From Bailinhaonella thermotolerans (lineage in GTDB: Bacteria > Actinomycetota > Actinomycetes > Streptosporangiales > Streptosporangiaceae): a DNA stretch of 64,000 nt. The position numbers and the translations under genes were made by a program. Within the stretch, counting starts at the first letter, position 1. Each line of letters begins with the position of its first letter. The notes under the pieces were generated by a model. It ran no database searches, had not been told where the DNA came from, and saw only the letters and a program-made list of their open reading frames with translations. Positions 15,861 through 28,449 of this stretch are shown one piece after another. The stretch spans positions 105,529 through 169,528 of the forward strand of contig NZ_QZEY01000019.1 of the NCBI RefSeq assembly GCF_003594875.1. Reading direction: 5' to 3'.

Positions 15861-18400
15861 ACACGGCGCGGACGCACGGATCATCCCAGCAGGGCGGCAC
15901 GCACGCCTTCACCGACATCGACCTCCCCGCTTCCGTCGGCGCTGAGACCCAGGAGTCACCCCCTTTGGAACAGCACATCGTCGAGCGCGCGCTCGCCCGC
16001 CTCGACCTGGACGCCAAGACGCGCCTGCTGGCGGGCCAGGACCTGTGGTCGCTGCCGGCCCTGCCCGAGATAGGCCTGCGTTCCCTGGTCATGTCCGACG
16101 GCCCGATCGGCGTCCGGGGCACCGCCTATACGGCGGCCGACCCCGCGCTCGCCCTGCCCAGCCCGACCGCGCTGGCCGCCGCCTGGGACCCCGGGCTCGC
16201 CAGACGGGCCGGCCTGCTCCTCGCCCAGGAGGCGCGCAGGAAGGGCGTGCACCTCCTGCTCGCCCCGACCGTCAACCTCCACCGCTCGCCCCTGGCAGGA
16301 CGGCACTTCGAGGCGTACTCCGAGGATCCGTACCTGACCGGCGAGATCGGCGCCGCCTATGTGATGGGTGTCCAGGACGGCGGGGTGGGCGCCACGGTCA
16401 AGCACTTCGTCGCCAACGACGCGGAGACCGACCGCTTCACGGTCGACAACCGCCTGTCGGAGCGCGCGCTGCGCGAGCTGTATCTCGCCCCGTTCGAGCA
16501 CATCGTCGCCACAGCCCGGCCGTGGGCGGTGATGTCCGCGTACAACCAGGTCAACGGCACCACCATGACAGAGCATCACCGGCTCCAGGTCGAGGTGCTG
16601 CGAGGAGAGTGGGGCTTCGACGGCGTCGTGGTGTCGGACTGGCTGGCGGCCCGCGACACGGTACGGGCCATAACCGGCGGCCTGGACATCGCCATGCCCG
16701 GCCCGCTGACCGTCTTCGGACCCGCCCTCGCCGCTGCCGTACGCGCCGGCCACGTCGCCGAAGCCACGGTGGACGAGGCCGTCCGGCGCGTCCTGCGGCT
16801 CGCGGCCCGCGCCGGGCTCCTCGACGGCGCCGAACCCGCAGTGGCCGCGGACGCGCTTCCCGCCGACATCGACGGCAGGCGGCTGGCCAAGGAGATCGCC
16901 TGCCGCTCATTCGTCCTGCTCCGCAACGAGGGCGGCGCCCTGCCGCTCACCCCGGCACCCGGTGACGGGGTCGCGCTCATCGGCGGCGCGGCCCGCGAGG
17001 CGCGCATCCAGGGCGGTGGCTCCGCCACCGTCTTCCCCGGCCGGGTCGTCAGCCCCCTGGACGCGCTCGGCGCCGCGCTCCCCCGGCTCGTCTACTCGGC
17101 CGGCGCCGATCCGCACGACGGACTGACGCTGGCCGGGCAGGGCTTCGAACTGCGTGGCGTCCTGCGTGACGCGCACGGCGCCGTGCTCGCCGACCAGGCG
17201 CTCGGCGATGGGCGGATCCGGTGGATGGCCTCGTCCCTGCCCGGCGGCGTCGGCTTCCAGGCACTCGACTCGGTGGAGATCACCGGTGTGTACACGCCCG
17301 AGGAGAGCGGCACGCACCACTTCGGCACCAAAGGTATCGGAGCCTTCCGCCTGGTGGTCGACGGCACGGTCCTGTTCGACGGCGTCCACCGTCCGGAGAA
17401 CGGCGACCCGCTGGAGGCGCTCACCGGCCGCCCGGTCGAGCGCGGCTCGATCAGCCTGGAGAAGGGCCGGCCGGTCACCGTGAGCCTGCTGGCGGCGGAG
17501 CCCAAGATGTCCTACGGCCCTGTCGAAGGGGTGGCCTTCGCCCTGGCCCATCGGCCCCCTGGCGGGCACGGTGAGGCGCTGATCGAGGAGGCCGTCGCCG
17601 CCGCGCGGACGGCGGACGCCGCGATCGTGGTCGTCGCGACCACGGAGGCCGAGGAGAGCGAGGGCTTCGACCGCGCCGGCCTGAGGCTGCCCGGCCGCCA
17701 GGACGAACTCGTCCACCGCGTCGCGGCGGTCAACCCGCGGACGATCGTGGTGGTCAACTCCGGCGCCCCGGTCGAGATGCCCTGGCGCGACGAGGTCGCG
17801 GCGATCCTGCTGTCCTGGTTCCCCGGGCAGGAGGGCGGGGACGCGCTCGCCGACGTGCTCCTGGGAGTCCAGGAGCCGGGTGGCCGCCTGCCCACCACCT
17901 GGCCCGCCGCGCTCGCCGACGCGCCCGTCAGCACGGTGACGCCCGAGGGCGGGATCCTGCGGTACGACGAGGAGCTCTTCATCGGCTATCCGGCCTGGGA
18001 TCGCCACCCGGTCGCCCCCGCCTACCCGTTCGGCCACGGCCTCGGCTACACCACCTGGGAGTATGAGGACATGGACGCCACGGCCGAGCGGGTTCGGGTA
18101 CGGCTGCGCAACGCAGGGTCCCGGCCCGGGCGCGAGACCGTGCAGATCTACGCCGCGCCCGTCGGCGCCGCCGAGGACCGGCCCGCCCGCCGCCTCGTCG
18201 GCTTCGCGACCGTCACCGCCGATCCCGGTGAGGGCGTCGAGGCGGAGATCGCGCTCGCCCCGCGGGCCTTCCAGGTCTGGGACGCGGAGGAGAACAGGTG
18301 GAGCAAGGCCGCGGGACCGTACCTGGTCCACGCCTCCCGCAGCGCGGCCCATGACCTCCTGGCCGCGTCTGTCCTCATAGACCCGGAATCGGGCGCGTAG
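15857..18400 (+). CDS. GH3 glycosidase with PA14 domain
   Basis: 847 aa, beta-glucosidase-type glycoside hydrolase family 3. The N-terminal barrel has KHFVANDAETDR and the nucleophile Asp261 in GVVVSDW. The second domain has ARTADAAIVVVATTEAEESEG with a candidate acid/base Glu. A PA14-like insert (about residues 420-560, GVYTPEESGTHHFGTKG) and a C-terminal fibronectin-III-like domain follow. It removes terminal sugars from oligosaccharides. The GTG at 15857 overlaps the sulfatase stop. A TTG at 15965 with AGGAGT at 8 bases would trim 36 residues of poor conservation and is a real alternative. No signal peptide is seen, so it acts on imported sugars. Confidence 0.9.
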   Translation: MNTARTHGSSQQGGTHAFTDIDLPASVGAETQESPPLEQHIVERALARLDLDAKTRLLAGQDLWSLPALPEIGLRSLVMSDGPIGVRGTAYTAADPALALPSPTALAAAWDPGLARRAGLLLAQEARRKGVHLLLAPTVNLHRSPLAGRHFEAYSEDPYLTGEIGAAYVMGVQDGGVGATVKHFVANDAETDRFTVDNRLSERALRELYLAPFEHIVATARPWAVMSAYNQVNGTTMTEHHRLQVEVLRGEWGFDGVVVSDWLAARDTVRAITGGLDIAMPGPLTVFGPALAAAVRAGHVAEATVDEAVRRVLRLAARAGLLDGAEPAVAADALPADIDGRRLAKEIACRSFVLLRNEGGALPLTPAPGDGVALIGGAAREARIQGGGSATVFPGRVVSPLDALGAALPRLVYSAGADPHDGLTLAGQGFELRGVLRDAHGAVLADQALGDGRIRWMASSLPGGVGFQALDSVEITGVYTPEESGTHHFGTKGIGAFRLVVDGTVLFDGVHRPENGDPLEALTGRPVERGSISLEKGRPVTVSLLAAEPKMSYGPVEGVAFALAHRPPGGHGEALIEEAVAAARTADAAIVVVATTEAEESEGFDRAGLRLPGRQDELVHRVAAVNPRTIVVVNSGAPVEMPWRDEVAAILLSWFPGQEGGDALADVLLGVQEPGGRLPTTWPAALADAPVSTVTPEGGILRYDEELFIGYPAWDRHPVAPAYPFGHGLGYTTWEYEDMDATAERVRVRLRNAGSRPGRETVQIYAAPVGAAEDRPARRLVGFATVTADPGEGVEAEIALAPRAFQVWDAEENRWSKAAGPYLVHASRSAAHDLLAASVLIDPESGA

Positions 18401-18450
18401 GACGGGTGTTTCGCGGGGCGGGCGAGGGCGGCCCGCGCCCCGCCCCGCCC

Positions 18451-18474
18451 GGCCCCGGCGCCCACGCCGGGGCC
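18451..18474. terminator. terminator between convergent GH3 and tetR genes
   Basis: Perfect 10-bp stem (GGCCCCGGCG against CGCCGGGGCC) with a CCCA loop in the 85-base gap between converging genes. It can serve both directions. Confidence 0.6.
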
Positions 18475-18485
18475 CGCTCCGCCGG

Positions 18486-19115
18486 TCAGGACCGCCGAGG
18501 CCGGCGGACGAGCCCGGGGCCCGCGGCCGGACAGGCCGCGGCAGGTTGCGCGAATGCCGCGCACGCGCGCCGGGTCTGCTCGGCCAGATCGATGCTGCGA
18601 TCGGCGAGCCACTGGAGCTGGAGGCCTTCGAGCGCGGCGACGATCATCATCGCGGTGGCCTCCACGTCCAGGTCCGCCGGGGCCCGCCCGTCGGCCTGCA
18701 GCTCGCGGATGCCGTCGGCGATGCGCCCGCGGACGGTGACGAACCGCGCGGCCATGTAGCCGTGGGCCGGGTGGGCGGGGTCGGCGGCCGCGGCGGCGAG
18801 CGTCGCGTGGAGCTCGATCTGGCCAGGCACCGAGGCGTTGTGTTCCATCACGGCGACGAGCCGCTCGACGGGGTCGAGCTCCGCCTGATCCCAGTAGGCG
18901 GCATTGACCTCGTCACGCTTGCGCAGGACCTCGGTGAGCAGGTGTTCCTTGGAGTCGAAGTAGTGCATGACACCTGTCAGGCTGATGCCGGTCTTCCGCG
19001 CGATCTCGCGCAGGGAGGTGCCCCGATAGCCCTCCTGGGCGAAGACGTCCAACGCCGCGCGGAGGATTTCCTCCCGCTTGGCGACGCCCTTGGCGTAGGA
19101 GCCCTGCGCGCTCAT
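18486..19115 (-). CDS. TetR-family repressor 1
   Basis: 209 aa. N-terminal TetR helix-turn-helix at about residues 13-60 (REEILRAALDVFAQEGYRGT, then TGISLTGVMHYFDSKEHLL), with an all-helical ligand domain after it. The ATG at 19115 is preferred because the homology starts soon after. It diverges from the MFS gene at 19296, and a palindromic operator lies between them, so it most likely represses the MFS-GH2-flavoprotein operon as well as itself. Confidence 0.88.
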   Translation of the reverse strand: MSAQGSYAKGVAKREEILRAALDVFAQEGYRGTSLREIARKTGISLTGVMHYFDSKEHLLTEVLRKRDEVNAAYWDQAELDPVERLVAVMEHNASVPGQIELHATLAAAAADPAHPAHGYMAARFVTVRGRIADGIRELQADGRAPADLDVEATAMMIVAALEGLQLQWLADRSIDLAEQTRRACAAFAQPAAACPAAGPGLVRRPRRS

Positions 19116-19242
19116 CGATCCCCATTCCTGACCGCGCCGCCCGGCGGATTCGCTTCGTCGCTGATGCGCCAGCAAGCCTAATACCCGCCGGTGATCGCCC
19201 GGCGCACGCCGAAGCAGAGCCGTTCAGAGGCTTGTCCCCAAG

Positions 19243-19263
19243 AAACCGTGCACTGTACGGTTT
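19243..19263. promoter_or_regulatory. TetR operator palindrome
   Basis: AAACCGT-N7-ACGGTTT, 7-bp perfect arms with a near-symmetric spacer, in the divergent promoter between tetR (start 19115) and the MFS gene (start 19296). Length and symmetry are typical of TetR operators. Confidence 0.7.
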
Positions 19264-19295
19264 TGCTCTCGACCTGCCGACCCAAGGAAGCCGTC

Positions 19296-23643
<4,348 letters not shown>

Positions 23644-23704
23644 CGTGGACGACATGGACGACATGGCCGACGCGGTCGGTGCCAAGCAGGAGAAGGAGAC
23701 ACAC

Positions 23705-25381
23705 GTGGACGCTGATGTCGTTGTCGTCGGCGGCGGGCTCGCCGGCCTCGTCGCGGCCGACGAGCTGATCCGGGCCGGTCGGCGCGTGGTGCTCGTCGAC
23801 CAGGAGAACGCGGCGAACCTCGGCGGCCAGGCCTACTGGTCCTTCGGCGGCCTCTTCCTGGTGAACACCCCCGAGCAGCGGCGCCTCGGCGTGAAGGACT
23901 CGTTCGACCTCGCCTGGCAGGACTGGCAGGGCAGCGCCGGGTGGGACCGTCTGGACGGCGAACTTCCCGAGGACGAGTGGGCGGCACGCTGGGGCCGGGC
24001 GTACGTGGAGTTCGCCGCCGGGCAGAAGCGATCCTGGCTCATCGAGCGGGGCCTGCGCTTCACGCCGATCGTCGGCTGGGCCGAGCGCGGCGCGGGCACC
24101 GCGGGTGGGCACGGCAACTCGGTGCCGCGGTTCCACGTGGCCTGGGGCACCGGCACCGGGGTCAGCGAGCCGTTCGCCGATCGGGTGCGCGCCGCCGCGG
24201 CCGACGGCCGGATGACCCTGCTGTACCGCCATCGCGTCGACGAGCTGGTGATCACCTCGGGCCGGGTCACCGGAGTGGCGGGCACCGTCCTCGCGGACGA
24301 CGACAGCCCGCGCGGCGTGGCGTCGAACCGGACCCCGGTGGGATCGTTCACCCTGTCCGCGCAGGCCGTCGTGCTGGCCACCGGCGGGATCGGCGGGAAC
24401 CACGACCTGGTACGCCGGTACTGGCCGCCCCGGCTGGGCAGGCCGCCACGGGCGATGGTCACCGGGGTGCCCGCCTACGTCGACGGCCGGATGCTGGACA
24501 TCGCCGAGGCGGCGGGCGTGCGGCTGGTCAACAAGGACCGGATGTGGCACTACACCGAGGGCGTCCAGAACCACACGCCGATCTGGCCGGGCCATGCCAT
24601 CCGTATCCTGCCCGGCCCGTCGTCGATGTGGTTCGACGCGCTGGGCCGCCGCCTGCCGGTCCCCGCGCTGCCCGGCTACGACACCCTCGGCACGCTCAAG
24701 CACCTGCGTACCGACCCGGCGATCGCCGGATATGACCATTCCTGGTTCGTGCTCACCCAGAAGATCGTCGAGAAGGAGTTCGCGCTGTCCGGCTCAGAGC
24801 AGAACCCGGACATCACGAACCGGGACCGCAGACAGCTCCTCCGCAACCGGCTCGGCAAGGGCGCGCCACCTCCGGTCGAGGCGTTCCTGCGGCGCGGGGC
24901 GGACTTCGTCGTCGCCCCCACGATCGGCGAGCTGGTCGCGAAGATGAACGCGCTCACCGGCGAGCCGTTGCTCGACCCCGGCTCGATCGAGCGGCAGATC
25001 CGGGAGCGCGACGCGGAGATGGCGAACCCGTTCACCAAGGACACGCAGGTGATGGGGATCCACAACGCCCGCCGGTACCGGGGAGACCGGCTGGTGCGCG
25101 TAGCCGCACCGCACCGGATCCTCGACCCGGCGGCGGGCCCGCTGATCGGGGTACGGCTGCACGTGCTGACCCGCAAGACGCTGGGCGGGATCCAGACCGA
25201 CCTGGAGGGGCGGGCGCTCGACACACGAGGCCAGCCGATCGAAGGGCTGTACGCGGCCGGCGAGGCGGCCGGGTTCGGCGGCGGTGGCGTGCACGGTTAC
25301 AACGCGCTCGAGGGATCGTTCCTCGGCGGCTGCCTGTTCACCGGCCGCACCGTGGGCCGCTCGCTCGCCCGGGCGCTGTAG
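23705..25381 (+). CDS. FAD-binding dehydrogenase (FAD_binding_2/KstD-like)
   Basis: 558 aa. Begins with the Rossmann motif VVVVGGGLAGLVAADEL, then LVDQENAANLGGQAYWSFGG. The fumarate-reductase/3-ketosteroid-dehydrogenase-type C-terminal FAD signature YAAGEAAGFGGGGVHGYNAL is intact. The family is widespread in actinomycetes but has no firm substrate; oxidation of a sugar or steroid-like alcohol or ketone is possible. The GTG at 23705 follows an AGGAGAAGGAGA site; an upstream ATG in frame lacks one. It follows the beta-galactosidase gene by 61 bases and is probably the last gene of the TetR 1 operon. Confidence 0.85.
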   Translation: MDADVVVVGGGLAGLVAADELIRAGRRVVLVDQENAANLGGQAYWSFGGLFLVNTPEQRRLGVKDSFDLAWQDWQGSAGWDRLDGELPEDEWAARWGRAYVEFAAGQKRSWLIERGLRFTPIVGWAERGAGTAGGHGNSVPRFHVAWGTGTGVSEPFADRVRAAAADGRMTLLYRHRVDELVITSGRVTGVAGTVLADDDSPRGVASNRTPVGSFTLSAQAVVLATGGIGGNHDLVRRYWPPRLGRPPRAMVTGVPAYVDGRMLDIAEAAGVRLVNKDRMWHYTEGVQNHTPIWPGHAIRILPGPSSMWFDALGRRLPVPALPGYDTLGTLKHLRTDPAIAGYDHSWFVLTQKIVEKEFALSGSEQNPDITNRDRRQLLRNRLGKGAPPPVEAFLRRGADFVVAPTIGELVAKMNALTGEPLLDPGSIERQIRERDAEMANPFTKDTQVMGIHNARRYRGDRLVRVAAPHRILDPAAGPLIGVRLHVLTRKTLGGIQTDLEGRALDTRGQPIEGLYAAGEAAGFGGGGVHGYNALEGSFLGGCLFTGRTVGRSLARAL

Positions 25382-25583
25382 CCGCGACACGATACGGCCC
25401 CTTGGCCCCGCTGACTGGTGAGCTCGCCCTGTTCGCCACCGTCAGTGCATGGGCCCGGCCGCGGAGGTGATGGTCGCCGGTGGCTCTTCGGCGCGCTCGC
25501 GGCCCGGCTCGACGGCTACCTGACCCAGCGCGGCTCCGCCGTACGTCCTCGTGAGCGCCCGGCGGTATGTACGCGGCGCATAG
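25382..25583. other. intergenic stretch, no gene seen
   Basis: About 200 bases between converging genes. Short open frames exist but have no ribosome site or recognisable product. Confidence 0.4.
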
Positions 25584-25607
25584 CCCGGCCTCAACCGGGA
25601 GGCCGGG
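25584..25607. terminator. terminator over the stop of the OYE-like gene
   Basis: 9-bp GC stem (25584-25592 with 25599-25607), 6-base loop, overlapping the stop codon of the minus-strand reductase gene at the convergent junction. Confidence 0.5.
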
Positions 25608-26796
25608 GGCGGCCGGCCGGTTCGGCGAGTACGCAGTGGGTGCCGGTGTAGATGGTGGGCATGCATTTGTTGCAGTGGACGCACAGGGATCGGGTGGAGG
25701 GATCGGTCTGGAATCGGTTGATCAGGTCGGGCTCGCGTAGCAGGGCGCGGGCCATCGCGACGAACTCGAAGCCCTCGGCCATGGCCAGGTCAATGGTGGC
25801 GCGCTGGCTGATGCCGCCGAGCAGGATCAGCGGCAGCTTCAGCGCGGCGCGGAACCGCCGCGCGCTGTCCAGGAGGTAGGCCTCCCGGTAGGGGTAGCTG
25901 CGCATGAAGCGGTCGCCGGTGAGGTGGATGCCCAGGCGTACCGGCTGGGGGAAGGCGGCCGCGAGCTCCCGGATGGGTGCGTCCCCGCGGAACAGATACA
26001 TCGGGTTGAGCAGGGAGCTGCCGGCGGTCAGTTCGAGGGCGTCGACGCTGCCGTCGCGTTCCAGCCACCGGGCGACCTGGAGGCTCTCGTCCAGCCCCAG
26101 CCCGCCGGGCACACCGTCGTCCATGTTGAGCTTGGCCAGGATGGCGATCTGGTCGCCGACCTCCTCGCGTACGGCTCGGGCGGTGTCGAGGGCGACCTTC
26201 GCGCGGTTGGCCAGCGGCCCGCCGTACTCGTCCCGGCGCTTGTTGATTCTGGGGCTGAGGAAGGAACTCGCGAAGTAGTTGTGCCCGAGGTGGATCTCGA
26301 CGGCGTCGAACCCGGCCTCGATCGCCAGCCGGGCGGCGTGGGCGTGGGCGTGAGTGATGCGCTCGATGTCGCCGCCGGTGGCGCGGCGCACGACCTGGCC
26401 TGACTGGAGCCTGAACGAGCGGGAGGGGCCGAGCGCGGGCACGCGGTTGGACCTGCCGCTGGCGACCGGCCCGGCGTGCCCGATCTGCGCGGAGACGGCC
26501 GCTGCTTCGGCGTGCACGGCCTCGGTGAGGCGGCGCAGGCCGGGTAGCGTTTCGGGCCGCATCCAGAGCTGGTGGCGTCCGGTCCTGCCCTCGGGCGCCA
26601 CCGCGCAGTAGGCCACCGTCGTCATCCCCACGCCGCCGGCGGCGTGCCGCCGGTGAAACTCGATCAGCTCGTCGCTCACCTGGGCGCCCCTGGTCATGCC
26701 TTCGAACGTGGCGGCCTTGATGACCCGGTTGCGCAAGGTGATCGGGCCGAGCCTGGCCTGGCCGAACACGTCCAGCGCGGCGGGACCTTCGCTCAT
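25591..26796 (-). CDS. NADH:flavin oxidoreductase (Old Yellow Enzyme-like)
   Basis: 401 aa single-domain FMN TIM barrel. It has RNRVIKAATFEGMT at the start, QIGHAGP, GFDAVEIHLGHNYFASSFLSP (substrate His/Asn and Tyr region), KRRDEYGG, ILLGGIS and the phosphate-binding MARALLREPDL. The C-terminal CVHCNKCMPT-x-Y-TGTHC is a four-cysteine motif like the 4Fe-4S site of 2,4-dienoyl-CoA reductases, but the second (NADPH/FAD) half of those enzymes is missing. It reduces activated C=C bonds. The ATG at 26796 follows GAGGAGGACG. It diverges from the tetR 2 gene over a perfect palindrome. Confidence 0.88.
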   Translation of the reverse strand: MSEGPAALDVFGQARLGPITLRNRVIKAATFEGMTRGAQVSDELIEFHRRHAAGGVGMTTVAYCAVAPEGRTGRHQLWMRPETLPGLRRLTEAVHAEAAAVSAQIGHAGPVASGRSNRVPALGPSRSFRLQSGQVVRRATGGDIERITHAHAHAARLAIEAGFDAVEIHLGHNYFASSFLSPRINKRRDEYGGPLANRAKVALDTARAVREEVGDQIAILAKLNMDDGVPGGLGLDESLQVARWLERDGSVDALELTAGSSLLNPMYLFRGDAPIRELAAAFPQPVRLGIHLTGDRFMRSYPYREAYLLDSARRFRAALKLPLILLGGISQRATIDLAMAEGFEFVAMARALLREPDLINRFQTDPSTRSLCVHCNKCMPTIYTGTHCVLAEPAGRPRPPG

Positions 26797-26823
26797 CGGC
26801 GTCCTCCTCGCGACTGAGGCAGC

Positions 26824-26842
26824 TTTCAATCACTGATTGAAA
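26824..26842. promoter_or_regulatory. perfect 19-bp palindromic operator
   Basis: TTTCAATCACTGATTGAAA has 9-bp arms around a central C. It lies midway in the 76-base gap between the OYE-like gene (start 26796) and the tetR 2 gene (ATG 26873), so one bound repressor would cover both promoters. Confidence 0.75.
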
Positions 26843-26872
26843 CACGATTTGAAGTTGGTGCACAATGACGGC

Positions 26873-27490
26873 ATGGCCGAGGAGGAGAGTTCGACGAGGG
26901 CGCGGCTGCTGGCCGCCGCGGCACAGCTGTTCCTGGACAAGGGCGCGGACCAGGTCTCCGTCCGCGCCATCAACGCCGAGGCGGGCCTGAACCCCGGAGC
27001 TGTCCATTACCACTTCGGCTCACGGGAGGGGCTGATCGCGGCGCTGCTGGAGCGGGAGCTGGCGCCGCTGTGGAGCGACCGCATGGAGGCCGTCGCCCGC
27101 CGCTCTCAGGATGAGGGGGAGAAGTTCGAGGTCAGAGATCTGGTCGCGGCCATCGTGGAACCCTTCGAGGAACTCTCGCGCAGCGAGAAGGGACGCATGC
27201 TGTGCCATCTCCTGGCTCGCTCCGTGCTGCGCGGCGGCCGGCTGCCGAATGTCGCGGCGTGGTTCCGCATCGCCCCCTTCGAGATCATGCTCGGCAGGGC
27301 GCTGCCGCATCTGTCCGTACGCGAGGTGGCCGACCGCTGGCGACTGACCTTCACCCTGCTCCTGCAGGTCTACGGGCGGCCGATGATCGCCTCCCCGGCC
27401 GCGCCTGCGCGGTTGCCGGAGTCCACCACCGTGATCGCTTTCATCACCGCGGGTCTCACCGCGCCCACCGCCGCGGAGCGGCTCACCTGA
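26873..27490 (+). CDS. TetR-family repressor 2
   Basis: 205 aa. N-terminal HTH: TRARLLAAAAQLFLDKGADQ, then INAEAGLNPGAVHYHFGSREGL, the classic TetR HTH with YHF. The C-terminal helical domain resembles the PsrA/AcrR-like group. The ATG at 26873 was chosen since a TTG start at 26837 would lie inside the palindromic operator. Its ribosome site is weak, which may mean a leaderless or lowly translated regulator. It is probably co-transcribed with the BASS and MBL genes downstream. Confidence 0.86.
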   Translation: MAEEESSTRARLLAAAAQLFLDKGADQVSVRAINAEAGLNPGAVHYHFGSREGLIAALLERELAPLWSDRMEAVARRSQDEGEKFEVRDLVAAIVEPFEELSRSEKGRMLCHLLARSVLRGGRLPNVAAWFRIAPFEIMLGRALPHLSVREVADRWRLTFTLLLQVYGRPMIASPAAPARLPESTTVIAFITAGLTAPTAAERLT

Positions 27491-27543
27491 CCGTGCCCGC
27501 GGGGACCGCGACCGTCCCCTTCCCGACTTGAAGGTGGACCGCC

Positions 27544-28449
27544 TTGGACGGCATCGAGACTCTGATGATCGTGGCACCGCCTGTGGCCATCGCCGTCGTG
27601 ATGCTCGGTATCGGCCTCGCGCTCTCGGCGGAGGACTTCCGCCGGGTGATGGTCTATCCCAAAGCGGTCGTCATAGCGCTCGGCTGCCAGCTGATTCTTC
27701 TGCCGGTCGTCTGTTTCGGGCTGATCATCCTGTTCGAGGCGTCGCCGGGCGCGGCGGTGGGCATGGTGCTGCTCGCCGCGTCACCCGGCGGGCCCAGCGC
27801 GGCCGTCTTCAGCCACGTCTTCAAGGGGAACGTAGCTCTCAACATCACTCTCACCGCGATGAACTCCGTGGTCAGCGTGGTCACCCTCCCCCTCTGGGTC
27901 GGGCTCGCCCTGCGGGTGTTCTACGCGCGGCAGGGCGTGGATCTCCACCCCGCGGAGACCCTGCAGGTTCTGGTGATCGTCCTGCTGCCGGTCGCCATCG
28001 GCATGCTCACCCGCTGGCGCAGGCCGCACCTCGCCGACAGGGCCGCCCGGCCGGTGAAGGCGCTCTCCATCGTCGTCATGGTCAGCCTCATCCCCATCGC
28101 CCTTGTCCTGAACCTGGACACCCTCAAGAGCGCCCTGGCTGCTGTGAGCCTGATAACCCTCCTCTTCAGCGTCATCGGCCTCACCGCCGGCTACTGGATC
28201 CCCCGCCTGGCGAAGGTGGAGCGGCCCCAGGCGATCGCCTGCGCCATGGAGATCGGCATTCACAACACCCCGCTGGCCCTGGGCATCGCGCTCAGCCCCG
28301 AGCTGCTCGGCGTCCCGGAAATGGCCATGCCGGTCGGGGTCTACGCCATCTGCAGCATGTTCACATCCACGGCGTTCGGCCTGCTGCTGGTCCGGCGCCG
28401 TCCTTCCGCCCCCGGCCCCGCCGGAGAACCGCAGAGGAGAACAGCGTGA
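27544..28449 (+). CDS. BASS-family (bile acid:Na+ symporter-like) transporter
   Basis: 301 aa with about 9-10 hydrophobic helices. LLAASPGGPSAAVFSHVFKGN (first Na-binding/substrate region) and AMEIGIHNTPLALGIALSPELL (the crossed-helix E-x-G-x-x-N motif) are typical of the SBF/BASS fold. Such proteins import organic anions with Na+, including sulfated and carboxylated compounds; bile acids as such are not implied. The TTG at 27544 follows AAGGTGG. Its stop overlaps the GTG of the metallo-hydrolase, so uptake and hydrolysis are coupled. Confidence 0.86.
   Translation: MDGIETLMIVAPPVAIAVVMLGIGLALSAEDFRRVMVYPKAVVIALGCQLILLPVVCFGLIILFEASPGAAVGMVLLAASPGGPSAAVFSHVFKGNVALNITLTAMNSVVSVVTLPLWVGLALRVFYARQGVDLHPAETLQVLVIVLLPVAIGMLTRWRRPHLADRAARPVKALSIVVMVSLIPIALVLNLDTLKSALAAVSLITLLFSVIGLTAGYWIPRLAKVERPQAIACAMEIGIHNTPLALGIALSPELLGVPEMAMPVGVYAICSMFTSTAFGLLLVRRRPSAPGPAGEPQRRTA

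Noticed and set aside
16907..18352. 481-aa minus-strand ORF opposite the GH3 gene
   Set aside because: Antisense shadow with Gly/Arg/Asp-biased sequence; the plus strand encodes clear GH3 motifs.
27544..28449. Naming the BASS protein a bile-acid transporter
   Set aside because: The family carries many organic anions; bile acids are not supported by context.
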